Shown: one piece after another, positions 26,151 to 34,444 of the stretch
Layout: each line of letters opens with the position of its first letter
Position numbering within the stretch: the stretch's first letter is position 1
Origin: Parafrankia discariae
Lineage (GTDB): Bacteria; Actinomycetota; Actinomycetes; Frankiales; Frankiaceae
Assembly (NCBI RefSeq): GCF_000373365.1
Contig: NZ_KB891102.1
Span: 203,632 to 267,631 of the forward strand
Length of the DNA: 64,000 nt
Direction: 5' to 3'
Program-made: the position numbers and the translations under genes
Notes under the pieces: model-generated
The model's database searches: none
The model's input: the letters and a program-made list of their open reading frames with translations, nothing else
What the model was told of the DNA's origin: nothing

Positions 26151-26906
26151 TCACCAGGTACGCGCCTGGATGTTGAGCCGTACAAATTCGAGTTGAGGAT
26201 CGGGTAACCGAGCGACAATTTTTCTCGCGAGTCGCAGCCGATCATCCGATGAGAATTCGCCGACGTAAGGCGCGATCACCCCGTTCAGGACATACGAGAT
26301 GAGATCGCTCGTGTCGTCGAAACGCACGATTTCATTGGTCGACCAGCAGCTGATGCCCTCGTAGCCCGCGGCAACGAGTCGCCGTTCGGATTCTTCTGGG
26401 CTCGCGTAACAGTTATACGGTCGCCAATCCACCCCTAGGTCGAGGAGGACATCACGAACCGCCCGAACACTCCCCCGGCCACCTGACTGGCAGGCGAGAA
26501 TTCCACCACTTTTTAAGATCTGATGTAGGTCTCGAAAAATGGCCTCATGGTCGCGGACCCAATGCAAGGCGCCAGTAGACACTGCAGCATCGAACATACC
26601 GAGGTTCCGCACCGCGTTTCCATCCTCAAGATCGACCTCACGGAGCGTGCACCTTTCGCCATACGCAGACAACCTTTTGTCCGCGGCCGCGAGCATGCTG
26701 TCGGAGCTGTCGACGGCGACTACCTCGGCATCCGGAAATCGTTCGAGAAGAGCCTCGGTTACTCGACCAGAACCGCATCCCGCGTCGAGCACCCGCGTGA
26801 TCGGCGTACCGGAGATCCTGTCGAGAACATCTAGGCCCCACCGATGCTGGGGGCTCGCAACCTTGTCATAATTCTCGCCTTTCCACACGTCAGCGACACT
26901 CCCCAT
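26151..26906 (-). CDS. SAM-dependent methyltransferase (trans-aconitate methyltransferase-like)
   Basis: 251 residues. A class I methyltransferase fold has RVLDAGCGSGRVTEAL (motif I, ~38-53), the acidic VVAVDSSDSML, and FDAAVSTGALHWVRD (motif IV region), followed by LKSGGILACQ. The closest general pattern is the Tam/UbiE type, but the substrate is unknown. The DNA is markedly lower in GC than its neighbours, with many A/T-ending codons, which points to recent acquisition. It is cargo between the IS66 and IS630-like remnants of the rnpB island. Confidence 0.82.
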   Translation of the reverse strand: MGSVADVWKGENYDKVASPQHRWGLDVLDRISGTPITRVLDAGCGSGRVTEALLERFPDAEVVAVDSSDSMLAAADKRLSAYGERCTLREVDLEDGNAVRNLGMFDAAVSTGALHWVRDHEAIFRDLHQILKSGGILACQSGGRGSVRAVRDVLLDLGVDWRPYNCYASPEESERRLVAAGYEGISCWSTNEIVRFDDTSDLISYVLNGVIAPYVGEFSSDDRLRLARKIVARLPDPQLEFVRLNIQARTW

Positions 26907-26908
26907 CC

Positions 26909-27043
26909 CGGATCATCCGCTTCACGCTCGGCGGCACCGACCATCGCAACCACCGCGCCCAGGCCAGCATGATCTGCCGCTACATCGTCCGGCGGAACGA
27001 CCATACTCAAAAGCGGGTCGTCGACCGGGCCGACGCAGCCTGA
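26909..27043 (+). pseudogene. IS630-like transposase, C-terminal scrap
   Basis: A 43-codon frame ending at TGA 27041 reads TDHRNHRAQASMICRYIVRR and then HTQKRVVDRADAA. I recall this as the C-terminus of IS630-type transposases. It begins at about the methyltransferase gene's 5' end, with no start or catalytic DDE region left. Confidence 0.6.
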
Positions 27044-27050
27044 TGCGGCA

Positions 27051-27575
27051 CTAGCCGCGGGCGACCCAAGCAGCGCGGCTGATCATGTAGATGCCCTTGT
27101 CGCCGCCGTGGAGGTGCTCGCTCCGGTCGTAGCGCATTCCGAGCCGCTGCGCGACCTTGATCGAGGCCGTATTCTCCGGGCGGATCACTGAGACAACCTC
27201 GGGTAGCTCCGGCCGCTGGGTAAACACCCAGGCGGCAGCGATGTTCGCGGCCTCGGTGGCGTACCCGCGGCCCCACCAGGATCGACCGACAAACCAGACT
27301 GCCTCGATGCCCGGCCAGCCGGGTTCCACCCACAGTCCGGCGCGGCCGACTAGGTGCCCGGTCTCGTTCTCGATGACGGACCAGGGGCCGACGCCTTCCA
27401 GAGCCCAGCAGCCGAGATTTCCGGCGAGATTGTGCCACATGCTGTGCCCGTCGAGCGGGCCGCCGATGTGCCGGGCGAACTCCTCGTCGACCCAGATCTC
27501 GGTGTAGGTGTCGAGGTCGTCGCGGGCGACTGGCCGGAGCGTCAGCCGGCCGGTGGTGAGAGTCGGGATGTTCAC
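27051..27575 (-). CDS. GNAT-family N-acetyltransferase (RimJ/RimL type)
   Basis: 174 residues. It opens TLTTGRLTLRPVARDDLD, has the acetyl-CoA loop WWGRGYATEAA, and ends with NTASIKVAQRLGMRY, the RimJ/RimL-type arrangement. Such proteins acetylate N-termini, antibiotics or small amines; no substrate can be inferred. GTG 27575 was chosen because GGAGG lies five bases upstream, and the longer reading upstream lacks a site. It is cargo of the rnpB island. Confidence 0.85.
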   Translation of the reverse strand: MNIPTLTTGRLTLRPVARDDLDTYTEIWVDEEFARHIGGPLDGHSMWHNLAGNLGCWALEGVGPWSVIENETGHLVGRAGLWVEPGWPGIEAVWFVGRSWWGRGYATEAANIAAAWVFTQRPELPEVVSVIRPENTASIKVAQRLGMRYDRSEHLHGGDKGIYMISRAAWVARG

Positions 27576-27858
27576 CGCGGCCTCCGCCGGACGGCAGAGC
27601 CGGGAGAGATCGGTATACGTCCGTGAACGCGGCGACTTCGGGGATACACCGATAGTCGTCAGCGAACAGGATGCCAATCCGATGAATCTTGCCTGTGATC
27701 GTGTGCGTGGGTACTGCGACGCCGTCCAGCGCGGACGTCGCGAGGCGCGCCGCTTCTTCGGGTTCCGGCCGCGTTCCCAGCGGGTGCGTCACCGCGAGCG
27801 AAGGTCCAGACCAGAGGCATGATCGGGCCGTTTCCGCAGGTCTCCGGACCCCCTGCCA
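27576..27858. other. Island segment without an assignable gene
   Basis: 283 bases between the acetyltransferase start and attR. One minus-strand frame stays open (it includes ITGKIHRIGILFADDYRC), but it has no start signal and no recognised family. It may be a remnant of older cargo. Confidence 0.4.
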
Positions 27859-27891
27859 CAGAACCCGGCATACAGGCCGACTCGCCCGCCT
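27859..27891 (+). mobile_element. Right attachment site (attR), displaced rnpB 3' end
   Basis: Matches the rnpB terminus at 29 of 33 positions (ACAGAACCCGGCATACAGGCC...). Paired with the rnpB 5' P1 strand it would leave one mismatch, as expected for a displaced original end that is no longer under selection. Confidence 0.72.
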
Positions 27892-27902
27892 CGCCCCACC
27901 CG

Positions 27903-27924
27903 GCGATCGCCTCACGGCGATCGC
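27903..27924 (+). terminator. Hairpin after attR, possibly the original rnpB terminator
   Basis: GCGATCGCC-TCAC-GGCGATCGC, a perfect 9-bp stem 11 bases after the displaced rnpB end. It overlaps by three bases the larger palindrome that follows. Confidence 0.45.
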
Positions 27925-27980
27925 GCCGAAGTGAGCCGCCTCAGCGGTGTCGCGTGGCTGAGGCGGCTCACTTCGGCGCG
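27922..27980. repeat. Palindromic repeat, CGAAGTGAG family (copy 3)
   Basis: Perfect 24-bp arms with an 11-base loop: CGCGCCGAAGTGAGCCGCCTCAGC and its complement (first 20 bases CGCGCCGAAGTGAGCCGCCT shown in context). It lies 27 bases after the stop of the substrate-binding protein gene on the opposite side and could act as its terminator. Confidence 0.75.
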
Positions 27981-28006
27981 GTGGCGGACCACCGCCACGA
28001 CACCGG

Positions 28007-29218
28007 TCAGCCGGCGGTGCCGTCGGCGCAGAGGTGGGCGTTGGTGATCTGGAACGCGGTCCCGGTCGGATTGATCTGGACGAAGGCGTAGCAGGTGAGC
28101 GGCTGTGTGCTGTTGGCGGCCAGGTTGACGGGTTCGATCAGGCCGCCCGCGTCGTAGCTGGTGACCTTCCGCAGCGCGCCGATGAAGCCCTCGCGGGTGG
28201 GGCAGTCGCCGGCCAGGTCGAGCCCGCGCAGGAACATGTCGGTGTAGACGTACGCGTGCAGGGCGAACTGCTGGTCGGGCTTGACGGTCTCCGGCGCGTA
28301 ACGGGTCATCGCCGTGCGGTAGCGGTCGAGGGCGGCGCCACCGGTCTCGAAGGGCCGGAAGTACACGGGGAAGGAGACACCCGCGAGCTCACGTCCGAGC
28401 ACGGGCAGCACCTCGCTGTCGTAGCCGGTGAACGAGACGACGGTGGCGAGTCTGAGGTTCGCCTCGCGGGCCGCCCGCACGACGTCGGCGATGTCCTCGG
28501 GGGTGGTGAAACCGATCAGCGAGTCGGCGCCGGCGGCGGTCAGCTCTCGGACCACCCGGGCCGGGCTGTCACCGCCGCGGGCGTAGGAGATGGCGTCGGT
28601 CGAGGCCAGCCCGATCGACTGGAACGCGCTCCGGTACCACGTGACGGCGCCGACCGTGGACGCCGGAGTTCCCGTGGTCAGGATGCCGACCTTCCGGCCG
28701 CCGTTGGCCTGGACGTAACGCCCGACGGTCTCCGGGGAGGCCTCGTACATGTCGGCGAACAGGTTCGGGTATTCGGCCCAGGACTGCAGCCCGAAGCCGA
28801 CGACGGGAACCTTCTGCGCCGCAAGGCTTTCCAGCGAGTTACCGAGGGCGGTGGTGACCGTCACGAGACCGAAGACGCCCTCCTCCCGGAGGAGTTCCTC
28901 GGTCACGGTGGCGCTCTGGGCGGGGATATTCGTGTCGTCACGCCACTCATAGACGACTTTGCGGCCATGTATCCCACCCTCGGCATTGACCAGGCCGATT
29001 CTGGCGTCCACTCCGGACCGGGCCGAGGCGATCGCGCTGCTTCCCATGCCCGACTCCGAGTAGACCAGACCGAGCTTGACCTGGTCGGACGTCACCCCGG
29101 GGCTGACACAGGCGGCCCGCGGGCTCTCGGCACTCGAACCCGGGGAGCAGCTCGCCAGCCCGGCGGCGACGATCACGGCCGCAAATCCCGACAGCGTCCT
29201 GACGCGACCTAAGCCCAC
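28007..29218 (-). CDS. ABC-transporter substrate-binding lipoprotein (branched-chain amino-acid type)
   Basis: 403 residues. A lipoprotein signal ends in the lipobox LASC, and the periplasmic-binding-protein type 1 (Peripla_BP_6) fold follows: VKLGLVYSESG, GLVNAEGGIHGRKV, VPVVGFG and KVGILTT. GTG 29218 was chosen because GGAGG lies five bases upstream; a longer reading to 29254 has no signal. No permease or ATPase of this class is nearby, so it is an orphan receptor or serves a distant transporter. The ligand is unknown. Confidence 0.88.
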   Translation of the reverse strand: MGLGRVRTLSGFAAVIVAAGLASCSPGSSAESPRAACVSPGVTSDQVKLGLVYSESGMGSSAIASARSGVDARIGLVNAEGGIHGRKVVYEWRDDTNIPAQSATVTEELLREEGVFGLVTVTTALGNSLESLAAQKVPVVGFGLQSWAEYPNLFADMYEASPETVGRYVQANGGRKVGILTTGTPASTVGAVTWYRSAFQSIGLASTDAISYARGGDSPARVVRELTAAGADSLIGFTTPEDIADVVRAAREANLRLATVVSFTGYDSEVLPVLGRELAGVSFPVYFRPFETGGAALDRYRTAMTRYAPETVKPDQQFALHAYVYTDMFLRGLDLAGDCPTREGFIGALRKVTSYDAGGLIEPVNLAANSTQPLTCYAFVQINPTGTAFQITNAHLCADGTAG

Positions 29219-29384
29219 ACTTTCCTCCACGGAAGACAAACCGAGGGATGGCATTCACGGCGCGACCAGCCGCACCGACCATTCCTCAAAAAATTGTACT
29301 CCGTCTAAATTATCGACCCGATTCGGCCGACAAGGAGGCACCGCTGGAACACGCTTAGGAAGGCCCTGGATACGGAACGCAGGC
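29219..29384. other. AT-richer promoter region of the substrate-binding protein
   Basis: A run of A/T-rich sequence (29280-29320, AAAAAATTGTACTCCGTCTAAATTAT) is the most AT-rich stretch nearby. It should contain the lipoprotein gene promoter. Exact elements are not assigned. Confidence 0.4.
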
Positions 29385-30392
29385 TCAGATAGCAAGACGG
29401 GGTGAGCGCCAGGTCCGGAGACGCTCGTCGAGGTCGTCGAGGGAGGAGTGCCAGCCGGTGTAGCCGCGGGCCTCCCCGACGAAACGCTGGGCGCGCCCGG
29501 CGATGACGGTGCTCGGGCGGTGCCGGGAGATGTTCAGCGCCTCGTCGACCAGTGCGACGGCATGGTCGAGGTCGCGCCGCTTGGCCGCCGCGGTGGCCGC
29601 GGCGATCCGGGTCATCGAGCGGAGCCCGGTGGCGCCGACGGCGTCCAGGTGGTGGATCGCCGCGTCGGTGTAGACGCTCGCCGCGCCCGGCATGCCGAGC
29701 TCGACATACGCGGCCGCCGACAGCTCGGACAGCGTCAGCACATGGAGCGTGTCGATCGAGAACCCGGGGCGGCCGAGCTGTTCGGCGCTCAGTGCTCCCG
29801 CGATGCTCCAGGCCCGGCCGACCGCCTCGTGCACCGCCCACCGGTCGCCGAGAGTGCCGTGCGCGCGGGCCTCGATGGCGGCGGCACGGCCGGCGGCCGG
29901 GCTCCCGCGGCCGACCAGGGCGGCACCCGACGCCGCGAGCGCGACCGCGTCCACCGGCCGGCCGGCCTTGCGTGCCAGCGACGACTGCCACAGCCGCACC
30001 CAGCACATCAGCTCCTGGTCGCGGGCCTCGGCGGCGTGCGCGAAGGCCTCCTCGAAGGCGAGGACGGCGCCGGGCAGGTCACCGAGGTCGTGCCGGGTGG
30101 TCGCCCAGAGGGCGACGAGCCGGCCGGCGGCCCGGTGCAGCCGCAGCCGCGTCGCCTGCGGGACGACATCCCGCTGCAGCAGCGAGCGGACCGCAGGGAG
30201 GTGACGGCGCAGGTGGACGGCGGTCGCCCCGATCGGGGCCCGCTCGTAGCCCGCGGTGAGCTGGGCGACCCGGTCGTCGAGGTGGTCGAGCACATCGCTG
30301 GACGGACTCATCCCGCCGCCTCGCGGGATGAGCAGGTCGAGCGGGAACAGGAAGCCGACCGCGATGAGTCGACGCCGCGAGCTGGCGCCCAT
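29385..30392 (-). CDS. TPR-like protein resembling the sensor half of XRE-type regulators
   Basis: 335 residues, all-helical, with repeated Ala/Leu-rich helix pairs (AFEEAFAHAAEARDQELMCWVRLWQSSLARKAG, given in part). It looks like the C-terminal tetratricopeptide part of actinobacterial helix-turn-helix regulators, including their RRRLIAVGFLF-like joint near residue 6. The HTH DNA-binding domain that normally precedes this is absent, and no HTH frame lies upstream. It may have been truncated, or it may work with a separate DNA-binding partner. Confidence 0.65.
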   Translation of the reverse strand: MGASSRRRLIAVGFLFPLDLLIPRGGGMSPSSDVLDHLDDRVAQLTAGYERAPIGATAVHLRRHLPAVRSLLQRDVVPQATRLRLHRAAGRLVALWATTRHDLGDLPGAVLAFEEAFAHAAEARDQELMCWVRLWQSSLARKAGRPVDAVALAASGAALVGRGSPAAGRAAAIEARAHGTLGDRWAVHEAVGRAWSIAGALSAEQLGRPGFSIDTLHVLTLSELSAAAYVELGMPGAASVYTDAAIHHLDAVGATGLRSMTRIAAATAAAKRRDLDHAVALVDEALNISRHRPSTVIAGRAQRFVGEARGYTGWHSSLDDLDERLRTWRSPRLAI

Positions 30393-30767
30393 CGTTTGCG
30401 TCCTCTACTTCGTCCACCAGCTCCGCTGGATCCGACGGGTGGGATGATCCAAGACCCCCGTGCTTGGCACATGTCCCGAATCCTGGGAGATCGCAGGCGT
30501 CCCGTCACCCTCAGGTACCACACAGGGACACAGTTCGGCCCTGCCAGCATGTGTATGCGTGTCCGACCGCCCCGTCCCGGCAGGTCCCGTCCCCAGCGGT
30601 TCAGCCCGAGCGGTCCGGGAACGCAGTCGGGCTCCGGGTGGAACACCCGAGGGTGTTCCACCCGGAGCCCGAGCAGGTGGCGAAGGCGGGTGGCGAACCG
30701 GAACCACCCGTGTGCGACTCGCCGGGAAGGACCCGGCCGTGCCTGTGAAGGAAACCTGCCCGGCGGC
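30393..30767. other. Non-coding region with a perfect palindrome
   Basis: 375 bases upstream of the TPR-like gene and downstream of the RNase H gene. The only structured element is the 44-base palindrome listed separately. No gene seen. Confidence 0.45.
30629..30672. terminator. 44-base palindrome, probable terminator
   Basis: Perfect 21-bp arms separated by two bases (CGGGCTCCGGGTGGAACACC at the left). It lies about 95 bases after the stop of the RNase H/phosphatase gene and would form a very stable hairpin in either direction. Confidence 0.6.
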
Positions 30768-31904
30768 CTACTCTCCGGGGATGACCAGGTGGGCGACGTG
30801 GTGGGTGTCGTTGAAGCCCCGCAGCACCGCGGGCCCGTCCGAGTACCAGTCGACAGTGGTGATCGACACCAGGTCCAGGTGCAGCCGGTAGAGCACGGCC
30901 GGCTCGGCGGCGAGCGCGAGCTGGGTGAGCCCCTTGATCGGGGTGACGTGTGAGACCACGAGGACCCGCCCGCCGGGATACTGGGCCATGATCCGGTCCC
31001 GGGCCGTCGCGACGCGGGCCACCGTGCTCAGCAGGCTCTCCCCGCCCGGCGGCGGCACCGCGGGGTCGGCGAGCCAGGCGTTCAGCTCGTCCGGGAAACG
31101 CTCGCGGACCTCGGCGAACGTCATCCCCTCCCACGCGCCGAAGTCGGTCTCGCGCAGGTCCTCGTCGATCAGGTAGTCGCGGCCCAGGGCGTCCGCGGTC
31201 TGCCGGGCGCGCTTGAGCGGCGAGCTGATCACGGCGTCGAACGGCTCGCCGCGCAGCCGGTCCGCGGCGGCGGCGGCCTGCTCGAGCCCCAGGTCGGTGA
31301 GCGAGGCCTCCACGGTTCCGCTGAACCGCTTCTCCACCGACAGCGGCGTCTGACCGTGGCGGAGCAGCACGGTCGTGATCGGCGGGGCGGGCGGCGCCAT
31401 CCAGCCGGAGAGCCGGTTCGTGGTGGGCGCCTGGTGCGGCAGCGGGTCGGGCGACTGCGGGACGGCGGGCTCCCAGGTCCGGCCGGCGGCGGCGGCGTCC
31501 ATCGCCTCGTTCGCCAGCCGGTCGGCGTCGCCGTTGCGGGCCCTGGGCACCCAGACGAACCGGACCCGGCCGAGCCGCGCGGCGATCTCGGTGGCCTGGG
31601 CCGCCAGGGGGCGCATCGACGGGTGCTTGATCTTCCACCGGCCGCTCATCTGCTCGACGACGAGCTTGGAGTCCATCCGGACCTCGACGTCGGCGCCCGG
31701 GTCGAGCTCCGCGGCGGCCCGCAGGCCGGCGAGCAGGCCCTCGTACTCGGCGACGTTGTTGGTGGCCGTCCCGATCGAGGCGGCCCGCTCGGCCAGCACC
31801 TCGCCGGTGCCGGCGTCCCGGACGAGCGCGCCGTACCCGGCGGGTCCGGGGTTTCCGCGGGATCCTCCGTCGGCCTCGACGACCAGTCTGCGCCCAGCGC
31901 TCAT
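30768..31904 (-). CDS. Bifunctional RNase HI / histidine phosphatase
   Basis: 378 residues with two fused enzymes. Residues 1-~135 are an RNase HI domain (EADGGSRGNPGPAGYG, NNVAEYEGLLAGL, RMDSKLVV) with the DEDD carboxylates. Residues ~180-378 are a phosphoglycerate-mutase-like phosphatase (LLRHGQTP, SSPLKRARQTA, VSHVTPI), related to CobC alpha-ribazole phosphatase. This fusion matches Rv2228c. The two downstream-named neighbours in that cluster, a zinc-ribbon protein and Nif3, follow here in the same order. GGGAG precedes the ATG. Confidence 0.93.
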   Translation of the reverse strand: MSAGRRLVVEADGGSRGNPGPAGYGALVRDAGTGEVLAERAASIGTATNNVAEYEGLLAGLRAAAELDPGADVEVRMDSKLVVEQMSGRWKIKHPSMRPLAAQATEIAARLGRVRFVWVPRARNGDADRLANEAMDAAAAGRTWEPAVPQSPDPLPHQAPTTNRLSGWMAPPAPPITTVLLRHGQTPLSVEKRFSGTVEASLTDLGLEQAAAAADRLRGEPFDAVISSPLKRARQTADALGRDYLIDEDLRETDFGAWEGMTFAEVRERFPDELNAWLADPAVPPPGGESLLSTVARVATARDRIMAQYPGGRVLVVSHVTPIKGLTQLALAAEPAVLYRLHLDLVSITTVDWYSDGPAVLRGFNDTHHVAHLVIPGE

Positions 31905-32130
31905 GCCGCCACTCCCTCTGCTCGTCCGGCCGCCACTCGCCCGGCCGCTGCTCGTCCGGCTCCCGCGAGTCCGCTCGGCCGGCTCCCGCGAGGGGCTCCG
32001 TCCACCCCTCGGGGGGGATAGGAGACTTTACCGGCCGCCCGGCCGGGTGGACAGCGGGCGGCCAGGCGCACGACGCCAGCGGGCGGTGAGCACCCGACGA
32101 GCGGACGGTGAACGCGAGGTCACCGGATGC
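31905..32130. other. Gap between RNase H and zinc-ribbon genes
   Basis: 226 bases with imperfect direct repeats of GCTCGTCCGGC and GGCTCCCGCGAG. No gene or clear promoter. Confidence 0.35.
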
Positions 32131-32874
32131 TCACAACCCCGCCTCGGCCGTTCGGACCAGGATGCGGCGGCACTCCTCGCACCGCACGACCTCGTCGGCC
32201 GGGGCGGCGGCCACGGCCCGCAGGTCCCCGCCGGAGAGCTCCAGGTGGCAGCCCTCGCAGCGGCGGCGGACCAGCGCGGCGGCACCCACCCCACCGGAGG
32301 AGCCGCGGACCCGCTCGTACAGGACGACCAGCGGCTCGGGCAGGGCCGGCGCGAGGGCGTCACGTTCGGCGCGCCGCTTCGCGGCCTCGGCGTCGATCTC
32401 GCCGAACTGCTCGTCGCGCCGCTCCTCGGCGGCCCGGCGCTCGTCGGCGACCCGCTCCTGTTCGGCGACCAGGCCGGCCAGCCGGCTCTCCAGCGCGTCG
32501 ACGGCCTCCATCCGCTCGAGGGCCTCGTCCTCGAGGACGCCCTGCCGGCGGGCCAGCGAGGCGAGTTCGGCCTGCAGGTTCTCCAGCTCGCGCGGATTGG
32601 CGACCTGACCGGACTCGAGCCGGGAACGGTCCCGGTCGGCGCGGCCGCGGACGAGCTCGATCTCGTTCTCGAGCTTCTGTTGGGCGCGGCCGATGTCGGC
32701 GATCTCCGTCCGTACCCGGACGATGTCCGAGTCGAGCCGGTCGAGAGCCTCGGAACGCTCGGCGATGGTCGCGAGCTCGGGCAGGCCGCGACGGCGCACG
32801 GCGAGCCGGTCGAGCGCGGTGTCCAGCGCCTGCAGGTCGAGGAGGCGAAGCTGGGTTGCGGGATCGGCCTTCAT
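32131..32874 (-). CDS. C4-type zinc-ribbon coiled-coil protein
   Basis: 247 residues. A long antiparallel coiled coil (residues ~10-165, heptads rich in Leu/Arg/Glu) is followed by a C4 zinc ribbon, CEGCHLELSG...CEECRRILV. This is the CT398/HP0958-like family (Rv2229c), of unknown or adapter function and possibly RNA-binding. ATG with GAGGAG just upstream. A long reading upstream of it overlaps nif3 and is not real. Confidence 0.9.
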   Translation of the reverse strand: MKADPATQLRLLDLQALDTALDRLAVRRRGLPELATIAERSEALDRLDSDIVRVRTEIADIGRAQQKLENEIELVRGRADRDRSRLESGQVANPRELENLQAELASLARRQGVLEDEALERMEAVDALESRLAGLVAEQERVADERRAAEERRDEQFGEIDAEAAKRRAERDALAPALPEPLVVLYERVRGSSGGVGAAALVRRRCEGCHLELSGGDLRAVAAAPADEVVRCEECRRILVRTAEAGL

Positions 32875-32885
32875 GGACTCCTCGC

Positions 32886-33842
32886 CTAGAGCCTTTCTTC
32901 CCGGCGAGCGCCGGGCGCATGGGATGGGACTGGCAGACCGGTGACGGGCTCGCGCCACGCGGGCGCGGCGCTCACATGCAGCTGCCAGGGATCGGTGACA
33001 AGGGTGGACACCGAAGTGCTCACCGTACGTCCCCGGGCCGCGAGGCCGGCGTGCAGCCGGTCGGCGGCCCCGGCGAGCCAGGGCCACTCGCTGGCCCAGT
33101 GCGCCACGTCGACGACGGCGAGCGGGTGGGCGCCGACCGCGTCGAGCGTGTGATGGTGCCGGCCGTCCGCGGTCACCAGGACGTCCGCCCCGGCCGCCGC
33201 GGCGGCGGCGGCGAGTTCGCCACCCGCGCCCCCGCAGACGGCCACCCGGTGGACCCGCCGGTCCGCCGGACCGGTCGCCCGCACGCCGCCGGCGGTCGCC
33301 GGCAGGGCCCGAGCCACCCGTTCGCAGAAGGCGCCGAGCGGCTCGGGGGCCGGCAGGACGCCGACCCGGCCCAGGCCTCGGCACTCGGTGCCGGCGTCGG
33401 TCCGCCCGCGGGCCCGCGCGTCGGCGCGGGCGCCCGCGCCGGTCGACCCGGCCGCCAGCGGGTGGACCTCGCGCAGGCCGAGCGCGGCGGCCAGCGCGTC
33501 GCTGACCCCCGGGTCGGCCACATCGGCGTTGGTGTGCGCGGTGAACAGCGCGACTCCGGCCCGGACCAGGGTCGCCACCACGCGCCCACCGGCGGTCGAC
33601 TCGGCGACGGTGTGCGCGCCGCGCAGGAACAGGGGGTGGTGGGTGACCAGCAGCTGGGCCCCGCCCGCCGCCTCGGCCGCCACGGCGGGCGTCGGATCGA
33701 CCGCGAACAGGACGTCGGTCACCGGGGCGTCCAGGTCACCGACCGAGAGGCCCACCGCGTCCCACGACTCCGCCCATGCCGGCGGGAAGCATGCTTCGAG
33801 AACGGAGACGCAGTCACGGACCGTCGCACCAACGGAGGTCAT
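32886..33842 (-). CDS. Nif3-like dinuclear metal-centre protein
   Basis: 318 residues. The NIF3/YbgI fold is shown by WDAVGLSVGD, FAVDPTPAVAAEA, LLVTHHPLFL (metal-binding histidines), FTAHTNADVA, and ADVLVTADGRHHHTLDAV near the C-terminal side. The family forms toroidal hexamers with two metal ions per site; the activity is debated (GTP cyclohydrolase-type annotations are not established). It is directly upstream of the zinc-ribbon gene, with an 11-base gap. Confidence 0.9.
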   Translation of the reverse strand: MTSVGATVRDCVSVLEACFPPAWAESWDAVGLSVGDLDAPVTDVLFAVDPTPAVAAEAAGGAQLLVTHHPLFLRGAHTVAESTAGGRVVATLVRAGVALFTAHTNADVADPGVSDALAAALGLREVHPLAAGSTGAGARADARARGRTDAGTECRGLGRVGVLPAPEPLGAFCERVARALPATAGGVRATGPADRRVHRVAVCGGAGGELAAAAAAAGADVLVTADGRHHHTLDAVGAHPLAVVDVAHWASEWPWLAGAADRLHAGLAARGRTVSTSVSTLVTDPWQLHVSAAPAWREPVTGLPVPSHAPGARREERL

Positions 33843-34016
33843 CCCCGCGACCCTACTCGGATGGTCAGCGGACGGTCAGCCGGCCGGGTCGACCGGTAGC
33901 CGTCGCGCCGGTTCCGGACCGGGTGCCGTCACTTCGTCCTGGCATGACCCGTAACGTCACCCCTGGCGTAGGACGTCCGCACGGGGTTACCACGCCGTGG
34001 AGAAGGAGCTCTAGCA

Positions 34017-34238
34017 ATGGCTGACGTGTCGGTACGGTTCCAGATCGCCGGGGATTCGGAGATCGTCCTGAACCTGGCGACCCCGCAGGCCGTACGGCTG
34101 GTGGAGGCGCTGATGGGCAAGGTCGCCGACGCCATGGCGGCGCCGGAGCGGCTCGCCGTCGGCAGCTCCTGGCAGCAGGGCCCGCCGGCGCCCCCGGCGC
34201 CGCCGGCGTTCAACCCCGGGCAGCGGCTGCCCCAGTAA
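34017..34238 (+). CDS. Small hypothetical protein
   Basis: 73 residues. An N-terminal part with alternating hydrophobic strands (ADVSVRFQIAGDSEIVLNLA) and a helix (VRLVEALMGKVADAM) is followed by a Pro-rich tail. A strong AGGAG lies eight bases before the ATG, which makes it a real gene. No family recognised. It precedes the large zincin-propeller gene by about 200 bases on the same strand. Confidence 0.7.
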   Translation: MADVSVRFQIAGDSEIVLNLATPQAVRLVEALMGKVADAMAAPERLAVGSSWQQGPPAPPAPPAFNPGQRLPQ

Positions 34239-34444
34239 CCCCCGGCGTCGGGTCGCCCTCGACGGCGCCCGGACGTCCACGGCGGGACCCACAGCGCGGC
34301 GGGACACACGAAGCGGACAACGGTGCGAGCACGCCTGCTCGCGCCGCGGGCGGTCACTGCCATCACCAGGAATCCGGCAACAACGTCGACGCAACGCGAT
34401 ACAACTCCGCAGAGCATTCTCTACGAAAGGACACCCGATTAGCC

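Noticed and set aside
27007-27915. 302-codon minus-strand frame covering the acetyltransferase
   Set aside because: Shifted frame of the acetyltransferase for most of its length; the remainder has no support.
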